This document shows, one piece after another, positions 17,966 through 26,730 of a stretch of DNA of 50,684 nucleotides. Position 1 is the stretch's first letter; every line of letters begins with the position of its first letter. The position numbers were made by a program, and so were the translations under genes. This stretch comes from Nitrosomonas sp. Nm84 (GTDB lineage Bacteria; Pseudomonadota; Gammaproteobacteria; Burkholderiales; Nitrosomonadaceae). The notes beneath the pieces were generated by a model. That model ran no database searches, had not been told where the DNA came from, and was given only the letters and a program-made list of their open reading frames with translations. The stretch spans positions 1-50,684 of the forward strand of contig NZ_QJJP01000028.1 in assembly GCF_003201565.1 (NCBI RefSeq), read 5' to 3'.

Positions 17966-18874
17966 TCATTGCGTCGTCTGCGCCATCTGAATTACCGGTT
18001 GCGCACCCGTTTCCGACAACAATACGGTCATCATATTGGTAACCAGTACGGCACGCTGGTCAGAAGTCAACGATACGATTTTCTTATCCTCGAGGTTTTT
18101 CAGTGCCACCTCAACCATACCGACTGCACCGTCAACCAGCTTCTGACGCGCCATCACGACCGCTTCCGCTTGTTGCCGCCGCAGCATGGCATTGGCAATC
18201 TCCGGTGCATAAGCAAGATGGGCAATTTTGGCTTCTTCAATCACGATGCCCGCCACATCGACATGTTGCTGAATGGATTCGCGCAACAATCCGGCAATCG
18301 CATCCAAATCAGTGCGCAAACTCTTCTTGCGCTTTCCTTCGATTATTTCAGTATCATCATAGGCATGACTGCTGGCAACTTGACGTACCGCCGATTCACT
18401 TTGGATTTGCAGATAATTCAAAGTGCTCTCAACATCAAAAATTGCTCGGGCGGTATCCTGCACGCGCCAGGCGATCACTGCCGCAATTTCAATCGGACTA
18501 CCGCGTTCATCATTGACTTTAAGTACCGGAGTATTCCAATTGTTGATGCGCAGTGACACTCGCGTTCTACGATAAAATGGATTAACCCAGAAAAAACCAC
18601 TTTCACACACAGTCCCGGTATAGCTGCCAAAAAAAATCATCACCGCCGCCTGATTAGGCTCAAGCGTAAATAAGCCTTTGCAACAAAATAGCGTCGCCAC
18701 CAATAATACTGCCCCACCGATCAACTTAATGGGGCTACCGGGCGTAGCAACAAGAAAAACTGCAAACAAGAGTGCTGGCAGCAATATCATTAACATGATC
18801 CAACCGTTGATACCGGTAATGATCTGTTCGTTGGTGCCAATGGCATTACTACTTGATCTCTGATTCAAAATCAT
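17966..18874 (-). CDS. SPFH/Band 7 domain membrane protein
   Basis: A 302-residue protein. Two hydrophobic segments near the N-terminus (GWIMLMILLPALLFAVFLV and a following LIGGAVLLVATLFCC) precede an SPFH domain that begins with LEPNQAAVMIFFGSYTGTV and continues with ESGFFWVNPFYRRTRVSL and AVIAWRVQDTARAIFDV. The C-terminal part is a charged Ala/Glu-rich helix (IANAMLRRQQAEAVVMARQ), typical of the oligomerising region of stomatin/flotillin-like proteins. Such proteins form membrane microdomain scaffolds, often with a membrane protease or NfeD; neither is adjacent here. It is divergent from the OmpA-like gene, with about 200 AT-rich bases between. Confidence 0.88.
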   Translation of the reverse strand: MILNQRSSSNAIGTNEQIITGINGWIMLMILLPALLFAVFLVATPGSPIKLIGGAVLLVATLFCCKGLFTLEPNQAAVMIFFGSYTGTVCESGFFWVNPFYRRTRVSLRINNWNTPVLKVNDERGSPIEIAAVIAWRVQDTARAIFDVESTLNYLQIQSESAVRQVASSHAYDDTEIIEGKRKKSLRTDLDAIAGLLRESIQQHVDVAGIVIEEAKIAHLAYAPEIANAMLRRQQAEAVVMARQKLVDGAVGMVEVALKNLEDKKIVSLTSDQRAVLVTNMMTVLLSETGAQPVIQMAQTTQ

Positions 18875-19082
18875 TCTCCTTTAAAACTTGCAAGTTTTAA
18901 TCCAACAGTTCGTGTAATTTTTAAAAATGCAAAATCAATTGTAGTTAAAAATTTATCAATTAATTTAAAACCCTTCATAACCCATTCATATAAGCAAAGC
19001 ACCGCTCAATACGCTAAAATATTCCGACTTAAGTCCGTTGATACACGTCTTCGTTTAAAACATATAGATCGAGTACTTTATT

Positions 19083-19796
19083 ATGCGCTCCATTATGATT
19101 GGACTATCCCTGATATTCTTCACCTTATCCGCCTTCATCGTATTCAGGGCATCGGAACTTCCAGTTCAGATACCTTTGGCCAATATCCCTTTAGCGGATT
19201 TGCCTTTGGTGAATACACCACCAGTTTACACACCTGCTTATCCGGATCAGCCCAACGATGCACCTGTTGAATCAAGTGCTCTAACCCAAAATTCAACTGG
19301 GCGTCAAGATGACGGCGGTAGTGCGATTGCTACAGACTTGGAAACAACTAACGCAAAGCCTGAAGACAAGCCAATAACAACAGAAAAGACCAGCGCAAGT
19401 ATTCATGCCACAGATTTCGCAAATCATCCACGTATCCTGACAGTCTTTGGCGGCCAAACATTTCGTTCCGGTCACGATATTATCAACGATGCCGCCGCTT
19501 CCAAGATCGAGAAATTAATCAATGAAATATCAGTATTTCCAAACAGCCTTCTTATTATAGAAGGACATACCGATAATATACCGACGGGTAAATTACATAA
19601 GGACAACATGGAGTTATCAGTACGCAGAGCGAAAGCGATTGCGAATATATTGATTTCTCGTGGCATACCGCAAGAACGGATTTCCGTCATTGGGTATGGC
19701 GACACTCACCCGATAAGCACCAACAATACAGAAGAAGGTAGAGCAACAAACCGCAGAGTCGAAGTAAAGCTAATGCTTAAAAAAGGGGGAAATTAA
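19083..19796 (+). CDS. OmpA-family protein
   Basis: A 237-residue envelope protein. An N-terminal hydrophobic segment (SIMIGLSLIFFTLSAFIVF) is a signal anchor rather than a cleavable peptide, since no clear AxA site follows. Then comes a Pro/Thr-rich linker (residues ~25-110) that could span the periplasm, and a C-terminal OmpA-like domain (~115-235) with the peptidoglycan-binding pattern IEGHTDNIPTG ... LSVRRAKAIANIL ... GYGDTHPISTNNTEEGRATNRRVEV. It should tether the inner membrane to the cell wall. Its stop overlaps the start of the next gene (TAATG), so the two are co-translated. Confidence 0.88.
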   Translation: MRSIMIGLSLIFFTLSAFIVFRASELPVQIPLANIPLADLPLVNTPPVYTPAYPDQPNDAPVESSALTQNSTGRQDDGGSAIATDLETTNAKPEDKPITTEKTSASIHATDFANHPRILTVFGGQTFRSGHDIINDAAASKIEKLINEISVFPNSLLIIEGHTDNIPTGKLHKDNMELSVRRAKAIANILISRGIPQERISVIGYGDTHPISTNNTEEGRATNRRVEVKLMLKKGGN

Positions 19797-21061
19797 TGCA
19801 CATATACGCGCAACACTTCAACCTCAGCATACTCCCATTCGAGAATGTGCCGGATCCACTGTTTTTTTATGACCAGGGCGACCATGCGCGCATCCGCAAG
19901 CAGATATCCGGGTCTTTGCAAAGCGGACGAGGATTAATCGTTGTGACCGGACCAATCGGTTCCGGCAAGACAACGCTCAGTCAGATGATAAAAGCTGATT
20001 TTCCTGAAAACATCAAATTAATATGGATGGCAGAACCACCCGCGAGTAGTAGCGACCTCTATTTGTTTCTGGCTCAGGAATTAGGATTACAACCCTCTTC
20101 ATCCGAAAAAACCTTTGTGATGCGGGATATCCGCAATGCGCTCTTAAAGATCAATTCCGAAGGAAAGAAATGTCTGATCATCATCGATGAATCACATCTG
20201 ATGTCGGATGACGTAATCAATGGCGTCCGTTTGCTCAATAATCTTGAAGAGGGATCCATTAAGCTCATCCAATTGCTGCTCCTCGGTCAGGAAGAACTAT
20301 TGGAAATGATCAACAGACCAACGATGGAGCCCTTTAAACAGCGAATCGCCGCACTTGAAACGCTGGGGAGGATGAATGTTGATGCCGTCAAAAGATATAT
20401 CTCCCATCGCATCAAGGTTGCTGGTGGCACCCCTGATCTCATAACGGACACAGGATGGGAAGCGCTTTCCATTGCATTTCAAGGGGGTGGAACACCTCGA
20501 ACGATTAACTCATTATGCGACAGATCACTGAGTGTTGCATTTGAACGGGAAAAACCCGTTGTTGATGCGCATGATGTTTATGAAGCCACGCAACGCTTAG
20601 GATTGAGAACAGACGTTTTTCATTATATTGTTTCATTGAAAAGCCAAGAAAGAAAAACTCAAGAAATGCATGCAGCAGCGCAGCAAAGTGCTTCTGCAAC
20701 AACATCAACTGAGGCACCGCCACCCAAAGCGTCATCATCTGAAGCACCGCCACCCGAAGTACCATCACCTACCAAGGAACAACAATCTGTTTCTCCCATT
20801 AATAGAAAAACAAAACAAAATGCCAACATTGCAATCAATGAAGTTCCGGATGATCTCAGAGAAAGAATGGAAATAGCTGAATCATCCTATGAGGACATGG
20901 CCAATGCAATTAAAACGAAATATAGCCAGAAAAGTCTGAAAATGCCGACTGTGTTACTGATCGCATCAATGCTATCATTCGTTGCGAGCCTTGTATTCTT
21001 TTGTCATCGAACCGACTCGATAGGATTCATTGGCTGCATAATGGATCTATTCAGCTTTTAA
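19796..21061 (+). CDS. ExeA-like AAA ATPase with C-terminal membrane helix
   Basis: A 421-residue ATPase. It opens with the ExeA/GspA-type pattern YAQHFNLSILPFENVPDPLFF, then a Walker A GPIGSGKT (residues 52-59) and a Walker B LIIIDES (D131, E132), and an arginine-rich sensor region (QGGGTPRTINSLCDRSL). Residues ~295-340 are a Ser/Ala/Pro/Glu linker with two near-identical SEAPPP units. The last ~40 residues contain one membrane helix (VLLIASMLSFVASLVFF). ExeA couples ATP use to assembly of a secretion channel through the cell wall, but the usual C-terminal peptidoglycan-binding domain is missing here; the upstream OmpA-like gene may supply that function in trans. No secretion genes lie nearby. 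Confidence 0.85.
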   Translation: MHIYAQHFNLSILPFENVPDPLFFYDQGDHARIRKQISGSLQSGRGLIVVTGPIGSGKTTLSQMIKADFPENIKLIWMAEPPASSSDLYLFLAQELGLQPSSSEKTFVMRDIRNALLKINSEGKKCLIIIDESHLMSDDVINGVRLLNNLEEGSIKLIQLLLLGQEELLEMINRPTMEPFKQRIAALETLGRMNVDAVKRYISHRIKVAGGTPDLITDTGWEALSIAFQGGGTPRTINSLCDRSLSVAFEREKPVVDAHDVYEATQRLGLRTDVFHYIVSLKSQERKTQEMHAAAQQSASATTSTEAPPPKASSSEAPPPEVPSPTKEQQSVSPINRKTKQNANIAINEVPDDLRERMEIAESSYEDMANAIKTKYSQKSLKMPTVLLIASMLSFVASLVFFCHRTDSIGFIGCIMDLFSF

Positions 21062-21196
21062 ATTACTTTTCGGGAAGCTAGATTCTGCCGCCAATATGCT
21101 GGTATTTATCAACGCCAGATGCCATCGACATTAAAATCAAATTTTTCTTGTTGGGTTATGGATTGAAATTGCAAAAAACCTGGTTGATCTCTAGAG

Positions 21197-21418
21197 CTAG
21201 CGGGTCATTGAATTCACAATACGTCTAAACAGCGGTGACAACAGCAGCAAAAGAGCGAAACCGATTGGGAAAGCAATGCTCCACGAATAGAGCCATTCGT
21301 TGATGAAAGCATTCGAGAAACCAAGGTTCACCGCGGTAACAGTTGCAGATACACAACCCGTCATTGTCGCCGACATCATTAAGCAATAAACACAATGCGT
21401 TAACATTTTCTGTTTCAT
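21197..21418 (-). CDS. DUF2798 family small membrane protein
   Basis: A 73-residue protein with two membrane helices (VYCLMMSATMTGCVSATVTAV and WSIAFPIGFALLLLLSPLF), joined by a loop NLGFSNAFINEWLYS, and ending in RRIVNSMTR. The pattern of two helices, the NLG loop and a Pro in the second helix fits the DUF2798 family, which has no known function. GGGAG lies about 8 bases before the ATG. It stands alone, convergent with the ExeA-like gene. Confidence 0.7.
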   Translation of the reverse strand: MKQKMLTHCVYCLMMSATMTGCVSATVTAVNLGFSNAFINEWLYSWSIAFPIGFALLLLLSPLFRRIVNSMTR

Positions 21419-21703
21419 GCAAATCTCCCAACGTCAAGCCCCAAATATTGCAAATTGTATATTGTACGTAACGTAAGCACACTAGCGCAAAAATACCTTA
21501 GTCGGTCCTGCAAAACGCTTGGAAACCGAATAAATGTTCGAATACGTACGAATTAGCAAACACTGAAATCCCTGGGAATTTATACTACTTCCATCGAAAC
21601 CTAAGGGAATTAGGGGAAACTTAAATGCCGACTGATAATTTTTTGAGATGTGTTGTCAAAAATGCAGTCCATGTGTTTAAGCAGCGGCTAGATTCGCACG
21701 ATG
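21419..21703. other. intergenic region left of the IS256 remnant
   Basis: About 285 bases with no gene that I can support. It holds the presumed promoter of the DUF2798 gene and then anonymous DNA up to the IS256-type end near 21704. Confidence 0.4.
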
Positions 21704-22010
21704 GTGTAACGAATTTTGTGTAAATGGTCATTTAGCAGGAAACTGCTTATATACCTTTTTGAAGTAGAAATGACTACACGCAAATCCCTACCGACCGACT
21801 TAATTGATAGCCTGCTGCCCGATTACAAAAAGCCGAAAGATTTAATCGACGAGAACGGTCTTCTCAAGCAACCCACCAAAGCGCTGGTTGAACGCGCTCT
21901 GCAAGCAGAAATCGCCGAGCATCTTGGTCACGATAAGCACGAAACGATAAACAATCTCACTGGGAATGCCAAAAATGGCAAAAGCCATAAGACCGTCCCT
22001 TGAGCGGCTC
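21704..22010 (+). mobile_element. IS256-type insertion sequence remnant, left end
   Basis: An IS-end-like motif (GAATTTTGTGTAAATGG, 21711-21727) precedes an ATG at 21770. The following 77 codons encode the N-terminus of a mutator-type (IS256 family) transposase: LPTDLIDSLLPDYKKPKDL, then GLLKQPTKALVERALQAE, AEIAEHLGHDKHE and NAKNGKSHKT. The frame stops at 22003, just past the point where the conserved NGxSxKT block should lead into the catalytic domain. The rest of the transposase and the right end are missing. It borders the 3-prime end of the polyketide cluster. Confidence 0.75.
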
Positions 22011-22086
22011 ATGGTTTAGAACGTCTTTGAGGCGCTCACCCAATGAATCTCCGGCTTTGCCTAAGGTAATTTAACTTGTGAAATGC

Positions 22087-23304
22087 TTAGAAATAGCGTG
22101 CGATACGGAATTGAATATAATCGTCCTGCCGGTACCCCGTCAGAATTTCAGTTGCGGGTCTATCCGAGGCAATGTGTGAAAAGAATCGGGACTCCAGCTC
22201 AATTTTCCACTTTTCACCAATGCGGCGACTGGCCGTTATGGTACCTATTTTGGCCTGAGTCTCAACGTCTGTGGTAACGCCAGCCAATATCTGCGAATTC
22301 TGCGTATCATTAAAGGCCAAGCGCACGCCAAAATAAACGTCATTGTTAAAAGGTGTAGGTGGGGCCATTCTGTCACGACCGTCATACAGATATTCCGCCA
22401 GCAGGCCAAGATCGATATCACTGTTTAACAGACCATAGTGGGTGTACTCAACACCCGCCACCACCGCTGCGAAGCGTTTACCCTGGCCACTGCGTGTAAT
22501 GGATTCCAATTTGAAAAGCCAATTCCCCAAAGAAGCCTGAGCGTCTAAACTGGTTTGTTGAATCAGATCATAAATCGGGATCAAGGCTGTCGGCGCGACA
22601 TTCGGACCGTTATCAAAGCGCGGTAACAATCTGGGTTCTCGCCCTATACCCATAAAATGGGCAATACCAATATCTACGTTACCAAAAGTACGGCTCCAGC
22701 GTACGGCCCAATCCGGATGCCAGCGACTGGCGTCACTGAATTCCGAAGCATTCTGGTCTACCGGCGGCACAAATCTCAGCCTTCCCCCTGGTGACGAAAA
22801 GGTGCGATCCCGAAAATAGGGCATCAATATGAAATTAAAATTTCCGTACGTACTGGGTATATTCAAATTCAACATCGGCTGACCCAGTTTCTCTTCACCG
22901 TTAATATTTTCCACAAAATCGATCTGATTGACGATGTCGACCAGGTGTCGTGACTCAGTAACTCCCCAAAATACCCTGCCAACACCGGCTCGCAAACTCC
23001 AATTTTGAGTCTGACGCAACCAGTTAAACTCGCGGATATCAAAATGGGTACGATTCTCGTCAATCGCATCTACCCTGGCAAACGGGATAACGGTCAAGCG
23101 ATCTATCCCGCCGTTCCATTCATGACGAAACTCAGGCTGTATCATGCCGGATGGCACAAAAAGAAGATTATTTTGCTCCGGAAATGCTGGCGCTTTGACG
23201 TACGCGCGAAGATCGATAGCCGCAAAACCAGACCACTCAGCAGCCTGAATATGGGTTACCCCTACGATCATTCCCAAGATGGCGAACATTATTCTTAGCA
23301 GCAT
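22087..23304 (-). CDS. outer-membrane beta-barrel protein of the polyketide cluster
   Basis: About 405 residues. I chose the ATG at 23304, which has AAGGA about 8 bases upstream; a TTG six codons earlier is possible. A signal peptide (MLLRIMFAILGMIVGVTHIQA) precedes a mature protein of alternating hydrophobic and polar residues with Trp/Tyr/Phe at strand ends, and the last residues are QFRIARYF, the C-terminal Phe signature of outer-membrane barrels recognised by BAM. I do not recognise a named porin family. It is the last gene of a run MMPL transporter - LolA-like protein - barrel on the same strand, suggesting that it is the outer-membrane step of an export route. A 13-pair hairpin lies between it and the LolA-like gene. 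Confidence 0.75.
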   Translation of the reverse strand: MLLRIMFAILGMIVGVTHIQAAEWSGFAAIDLRAYVKAPAFPEQNNLLFVPSGMIQPEFRHEWNGGIDRLTVIPFARVDAIDENRTHFDIREFNWLRQTQNWSLRAGVGRVFWGVTESRHLVDIVNQIDFVENINGEEKLGQPMLNLNIPSTYGNFNFILMPYFRDRTFSSPGGRLRFVPPVDQNASEFSDASRWHPDWAVRWSRTFGNVDIGIAHFMGIGREPRLLPRFDNGPNVAPTALIPIYDLIQQTSLDAQASLGNWLFKLESITRSGQGKRFAAVVAGVEYTHYGLLNSDIDLGLLAEYLYDGRDRMAPPTPFNNDVYFGVRLAFNDTQNSQILAGVTTDVETQAKIGTITASRRIGEKWKIELESRFFSHIASDRPATEILTGYRQDDYIQFRIARYF

Positions 23305-23357
23305 GACAATTATCCTTAGCAACAGTGCCTGAGATGATTCTATGAACGACTTGGCAA

Positions 23358-23391
23358 TTTAATCCGGCATCCCGATGAATGCCGGGTTAAA
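23358..23391 (-). terminator. 13-bp hairpin between lolA-like and barrel genes
   Basis: TTTAATCCGGCAT and ATGCCGGGTTAAA pair over 13 positions with one G/T wobble around an 8-base loop. On the transcribed minus strand the stem is followed only by TTGCC, a weak T-tract. It may be an attenuator or partial terminator that lowers barrel expression relative to the upstream genes. Confidence 0.5.
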
Positions 23392-23514
23392 TTTACTGCA
23401 ATGACACTTTTGCTATTGATGAGCAACTCATATGGAATCTTGGATCGTCACGAAATCGCTTACTGAGATCAATCCATGGCTCCGGTTGAAGCACAACATA
23501 GCAAACGTGTATGT

Positions 23515-24297
23515 TTATTGAACGTTCTTCAGTGAATTTTCAGAAAAATCATTGTCACTCAGACCGATACGGAAACGATAATTGTTGCGTAACAAGGTAG
23601 TACTCTTACCGTTTTGATGGTTGACCATTTCGAGTCGAGCGGCTCTCCAATATTGGCCTAAATACTGATTGTAATCATGGAAAGTCAGTGTTTTAAGTAA
23701 CGTATTCTTACGATCATAAAACTCAATTTTGCGTGGTTGATAGATGGTTTTGTCAATCCATTCCACTTGACGAACATAACCGGAATATTCGTACGCCGGT
23801 ATATTCTCGATAACAAAGGAATCGTTACCATCCAAAACCTCATCACGCAAATATTTATAGGTGTATTTTTCCAATTCCCATGAAGCGATGTCTTCGTATG
23901 CGAATTCACTACCCATGAACGGACCGGATTTGTTAACTGTCGAAATACGTTTCACTCTCTTTAATTCAGGCAGATATAGCCATTGATCATCGGGTTTTAA
24001 ACCATGCGCAAAGGTTAATATCGCCGTTCCTTTCACATCTGCAGGCCGATGAAAAACACCAAGCTCTTTATCACCATCGCCCTTGACCTCCAATGTTTTG
24101 TATGTAAATTCACGTTTACTTTCTGCGCCTTGCGCATTACGCAGAATCATTAAAGAATCATTGATACTGTCGCCGAAACCGCTATCACGACGTTCAACCT
24201 CTAAATTGATTGCATAGCCTTTTTCTTCATCGGTCATCGCATACAACAAACCGCTCATACTGAAAAAAAGGCAAATAAGATAAGTTAGTTTTTTCAT
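23515..24297 (-). CDS. outer membrane lipoprotein-sorting protein (LolA/LolB-like fold)
   Basis: About 260 residues. The ATG at 24297 overlaps the MMPL stop (ATGA) and has AGGAG upstream. A signal peptide (MKKLTYLICLFFSMSGLLYA) leads to a protein matching the family that NCBI calls outer membrane lipoprotein-sorting protein: EFTYKTLEVKGDGDKELGVFHRPADVKGTAILTF, WLYLPELKRVKRIS, GSEFAYEDI and YQPRKIEFYDRKNTLLKTLTF are diagnostic blocks. The fold is a periplasmic half-barrel able to hold a lipid. Such proteins are commonly encoded beside MMPL/RND transporters, as here. It could carry a lipid product between inner and outer membranes. Confidence 0.85.
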   Translation of the reverse strand: MKKLTYLICLFFSMSGLLYAMTDEEKGYAINLEVERRDSGFGDSINDSLMILRNAQGAESKREFTYKTLEVKGDGDKELGVFHRPADVKGTAILTFAHGLKPDDQWLYLPELKRVKRISTVNKSGPFMGSEFAYEDIASWELEKYTYKYLRDEVLDGNDSFVIENIPAYEYSGYVRQVEWIDKTIYQPRKIEFYDRKNTLLKTLTFHDYNQYLGQYWRAARLEMVNHQNGKSTTLLRNNYRFRIGLSDNDFSENSLKNVQ

Positions 24298-26633
24298 TTG
24301 ATTTCTCCTAATTGAGTAACTACAGGTTTTGAAGGTAAAGCTATCCGACGTTTCCATGACTCTAACGCCAGTAAAATCGGTGGCAATAAAAGGAATTCCG
24401 CAAATAATCCCAAGGCGAAGATAATTGCAGTGAGTATCCCCATTTCGTTATTGATCTTGAAACTAGAAAAAGCGAATAGAGAAAACCCCATAATCAGCAC
24501 CGCGGAAGTAATCCATAATGCACTGCCGACAGTGGCAAACGCATATTGAATGGACTGTTCAGGTTCGAGATTGAGTTGTTTTCTGGCATGCTGGTACTTA
24601 CTAAGAAAATGCACCGTATCGTCAACCAGAATTCCCAGTGTCATTGCCGCAACAACCGAAGCAGCAAGCCCTACTTGACCGACAATTAATCCCCATAACC
24701 CAAAAGCCATTCCCGCAGGAACCAGATTGGGAATCAAACTGATCAATCCCAGACCGACCGAACGCAGCACGAATATCAGAATCAGCGAGATAATCCCTAT
24801 GGCAACGAGCTCTCCGGTAATCATGCTGGTGATATTACGCTGCCCAATATGCGCAAACAGCAAAGTCGGTCCGGTACCTTCACTGTGTTCCATGGCTGTG
24901 GTATTCGCCGCCAGCCATGCCTGTGCGCGCGTTTCGAGATCGATAACCTGCTGACTGGAAATACTATGCAGCGTTACCGTCACCCGCGTTGCCGACTTGC
25001 CTACATTGATTCGATCATTGAGATCGAGTCCATACGGCAGAGACATTTCGTACATGAGCAGGATCTGGGCGCTCAATTCCTGCGTGTCAGGCAGGCGGTA
25101 CCACGCCGGATCATCCTGATGCATATTGCGGTTCAGCCGTTTCAAAATATCCGTGGCGGAATACACATGCATCACTTCCGGTTGCTCCCGGTACCACTGC
25201 ACAAATGCATCAACCTGCTGCAAGAATTCAGGATCGCTGATACCACCATCGATTTCCCGCCCTAATGAATAATCGATGCGATAAACGCCGGTCAGGTGAC
25301 TCGTGGTGTAATCGGTATCGCGGCGGAATGCTACGGAATCGTCAAAATATTTAACATACTCATCATCCAGTGTATTCAGCGGAATACAGGCAATCAGCAC
25401 AATGGTTCCCAGAATGAGAGAACTCAAGGTAGCCGTACGATGTGCGATGATGAACTTCGCTAATCGCGCCAGTGTCTTGCTACCACTGATTTCAGCGCGC
25501 CCTTGGTGCATGGGCAAAAGCATCATCACTGCCGGCAGGAAGGTAATCGTCAGTAAGAATGCAACGCCAACCCCCATGGCAGTAATGTTCCCAAGATCCT
25601 GGAAAGGCGGAACTTCACTATAATTCATCGACAAAAAACCGACCGCAGTGGTCAGATTTGTAAAGAAAATCGCTTTGAAATTAATCTTGATACTTTCAAT
25701 CATTGCGTCTTTTCTTGATTGACCGCGCCCCAACGCGCTGTAATAGCCTGTCAGGATATGCACTGCGTCAGCGACAACCACGGTGAGCAGTATGGTCGGT
25801 GCCGGAATACTGGAGGGAGAAAACGCAATGTTCATCCAGCCTGCCGAGCCGACTGCCGCACTCACAGCCATCGTCATCATCATGACGATGGCGAGTGTTC
25901 CCCATATGGATTTAAGGAACAGCCATAGCGCAATACAAATGATGATCAGCATCGCTGGTGTCAGCGTACTCATATCCTGTTTTGACGACTCTGCGAAGGA
26001 TATGTCAAGAATAAGTGAGCCGGTAAGGCGTACATCGAGGTCAGGATAATTCTTTTTAAGCGCACCCACTAATTCTCTGGTGAATTCAGTGGCCTGCACG
26101 GTTTCAGCATCCTGATCCAAACCAGGCCTGTGAACGACAATGTTGAAACCCATTACCTTCGAATTGGGTGAAATAAGCCGGTTCACCAAGAGCGGTTCAT
26201 TCAATGCAATGTGACGTCTTTGTTCGATTTCCGTCACAGTCAGCTGATCGGCGTTTCTCACTAAATCTTCCACAACGAGCTCATCACCGATTGCATGACT
26301 GTGCTGAAAATTGGTGATCGAATCTACGCGGATCGAATAAGGTGTTTGCCAAAGATGCTTGGTAAGCTTTTCAGCAATGATCAGGTTTTCTTTGGTAAAT
26401 ACATCGCCGTTGGCGGGTGTGATGACCACCAGAATATTGTCATCCCTGACGTAGGTTTTATTCAGTGATTCGAAAGCCATGAGTTGCGGATTATCATCGC
26501 TAAAAAACATTCGATAATCACTCTTGAAGTGCAGGAACTGTATACCGTATCCAGCGACAGCGATTAACACGGCACTGACAAGAATGGTCAACCAGCGAAA
26601 CCGCAAAATCTGCTGGGTATATTGATTTAACAT
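24294..26633 (-). CDS. MMPL/RND family transporter
   Basis: A 779-residue inner-membrane exporter with the duplicated RND layout: helix 1 (~15-33), a large periplasmic loop (~34-220), five helices (~225-380), helix 7 (~400-420), a second loop, and five C-terminal helices (~620-760). Candidate proton-relay acids are D289 in VVADAVHIL and D671/D672 in LVDDTVHFL, at the positions of the DxxH/DY motifs in MMPL proteins. MMPL transporters move lipids and hydrophobic polyketides to the cell surface (MmpL3, for example). Its stop overlaps the start of the LolA-like gene, so the two are translationally coupled. The alpha-oxoamine synthase ends 97 bases upstream on the same strand. Confidence 0.9.
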   Translation of the reverse strand: MLNQYTQQILRFRWLTILVSAVLIAVAGYGIQFLHFKSDYRMFFSDDNPQLMAFESLNKTYVRDDNILVVITPANGDVFTKENLIIAEKLTKHLWQTPYSIRVDSITNFQHSHAIGDELVVEDLVRNADQLTVTEIEQRRHIALNEPLLVNRLISPNSKVMGFNIVVHRPGLDQDAETVQATEFTRELVGALKKNYPDLDVRLTGSLILDISFAESSKQDMSTLTPAMLIIICIALWLFLKSIWGTLAIVMMMTMAVSAAVGSAGWMNIAFSPSSIPAPTILLTVVVADAVHILTGYYSALGRGQSRKDAMIESIKINFKAIFFTNLTTAVGFLSMNYSEVPPFQDLGNITAMGVGVAFLLTITFLPAVMMLLPMHQGRAEISGSKTLARLAKFIIAHRTATLSSLILGTIVLIACIPLNTLDDEYVKYFDDSVAFRRDTDYTTSHLTGVYRIDYSLGREIDGGISDPEFLQQVDAFVQWYREQPEVMHVYSATDILKRLNRNMHQDDPAWYRLPDTQELSAQILLMYEMSLPYGLDLNDRINVGKSATRVTVTLHSISSQQVIDLETRAQAWLAANTTAMEHSEGTGPTLLFAHIGQRNITSMITGELVAIGIISLILIFVLRSVGLGLISLIPNLVPAGMAFGLWGLIVGQVGLAASVVAAMTLGILVDDTVHFLSKYQHARKQLNLEPEQSIQYAFATVGSALWITSAVLIMGFSLFAFSSFKINNEMGILTAIIFALGLFAEFLLLPPILLALESWKRRIALPSKPVVTQLGEIK

Positions 26634-26730
26634 GAGCTATTCCTTTCTATTAATGGGGTGGCTGACGCAACTGTTACCCATGCTCCACGGGCGACGATTA
26701 CCATCACCACCCTCTTCAACCTTGATGACA

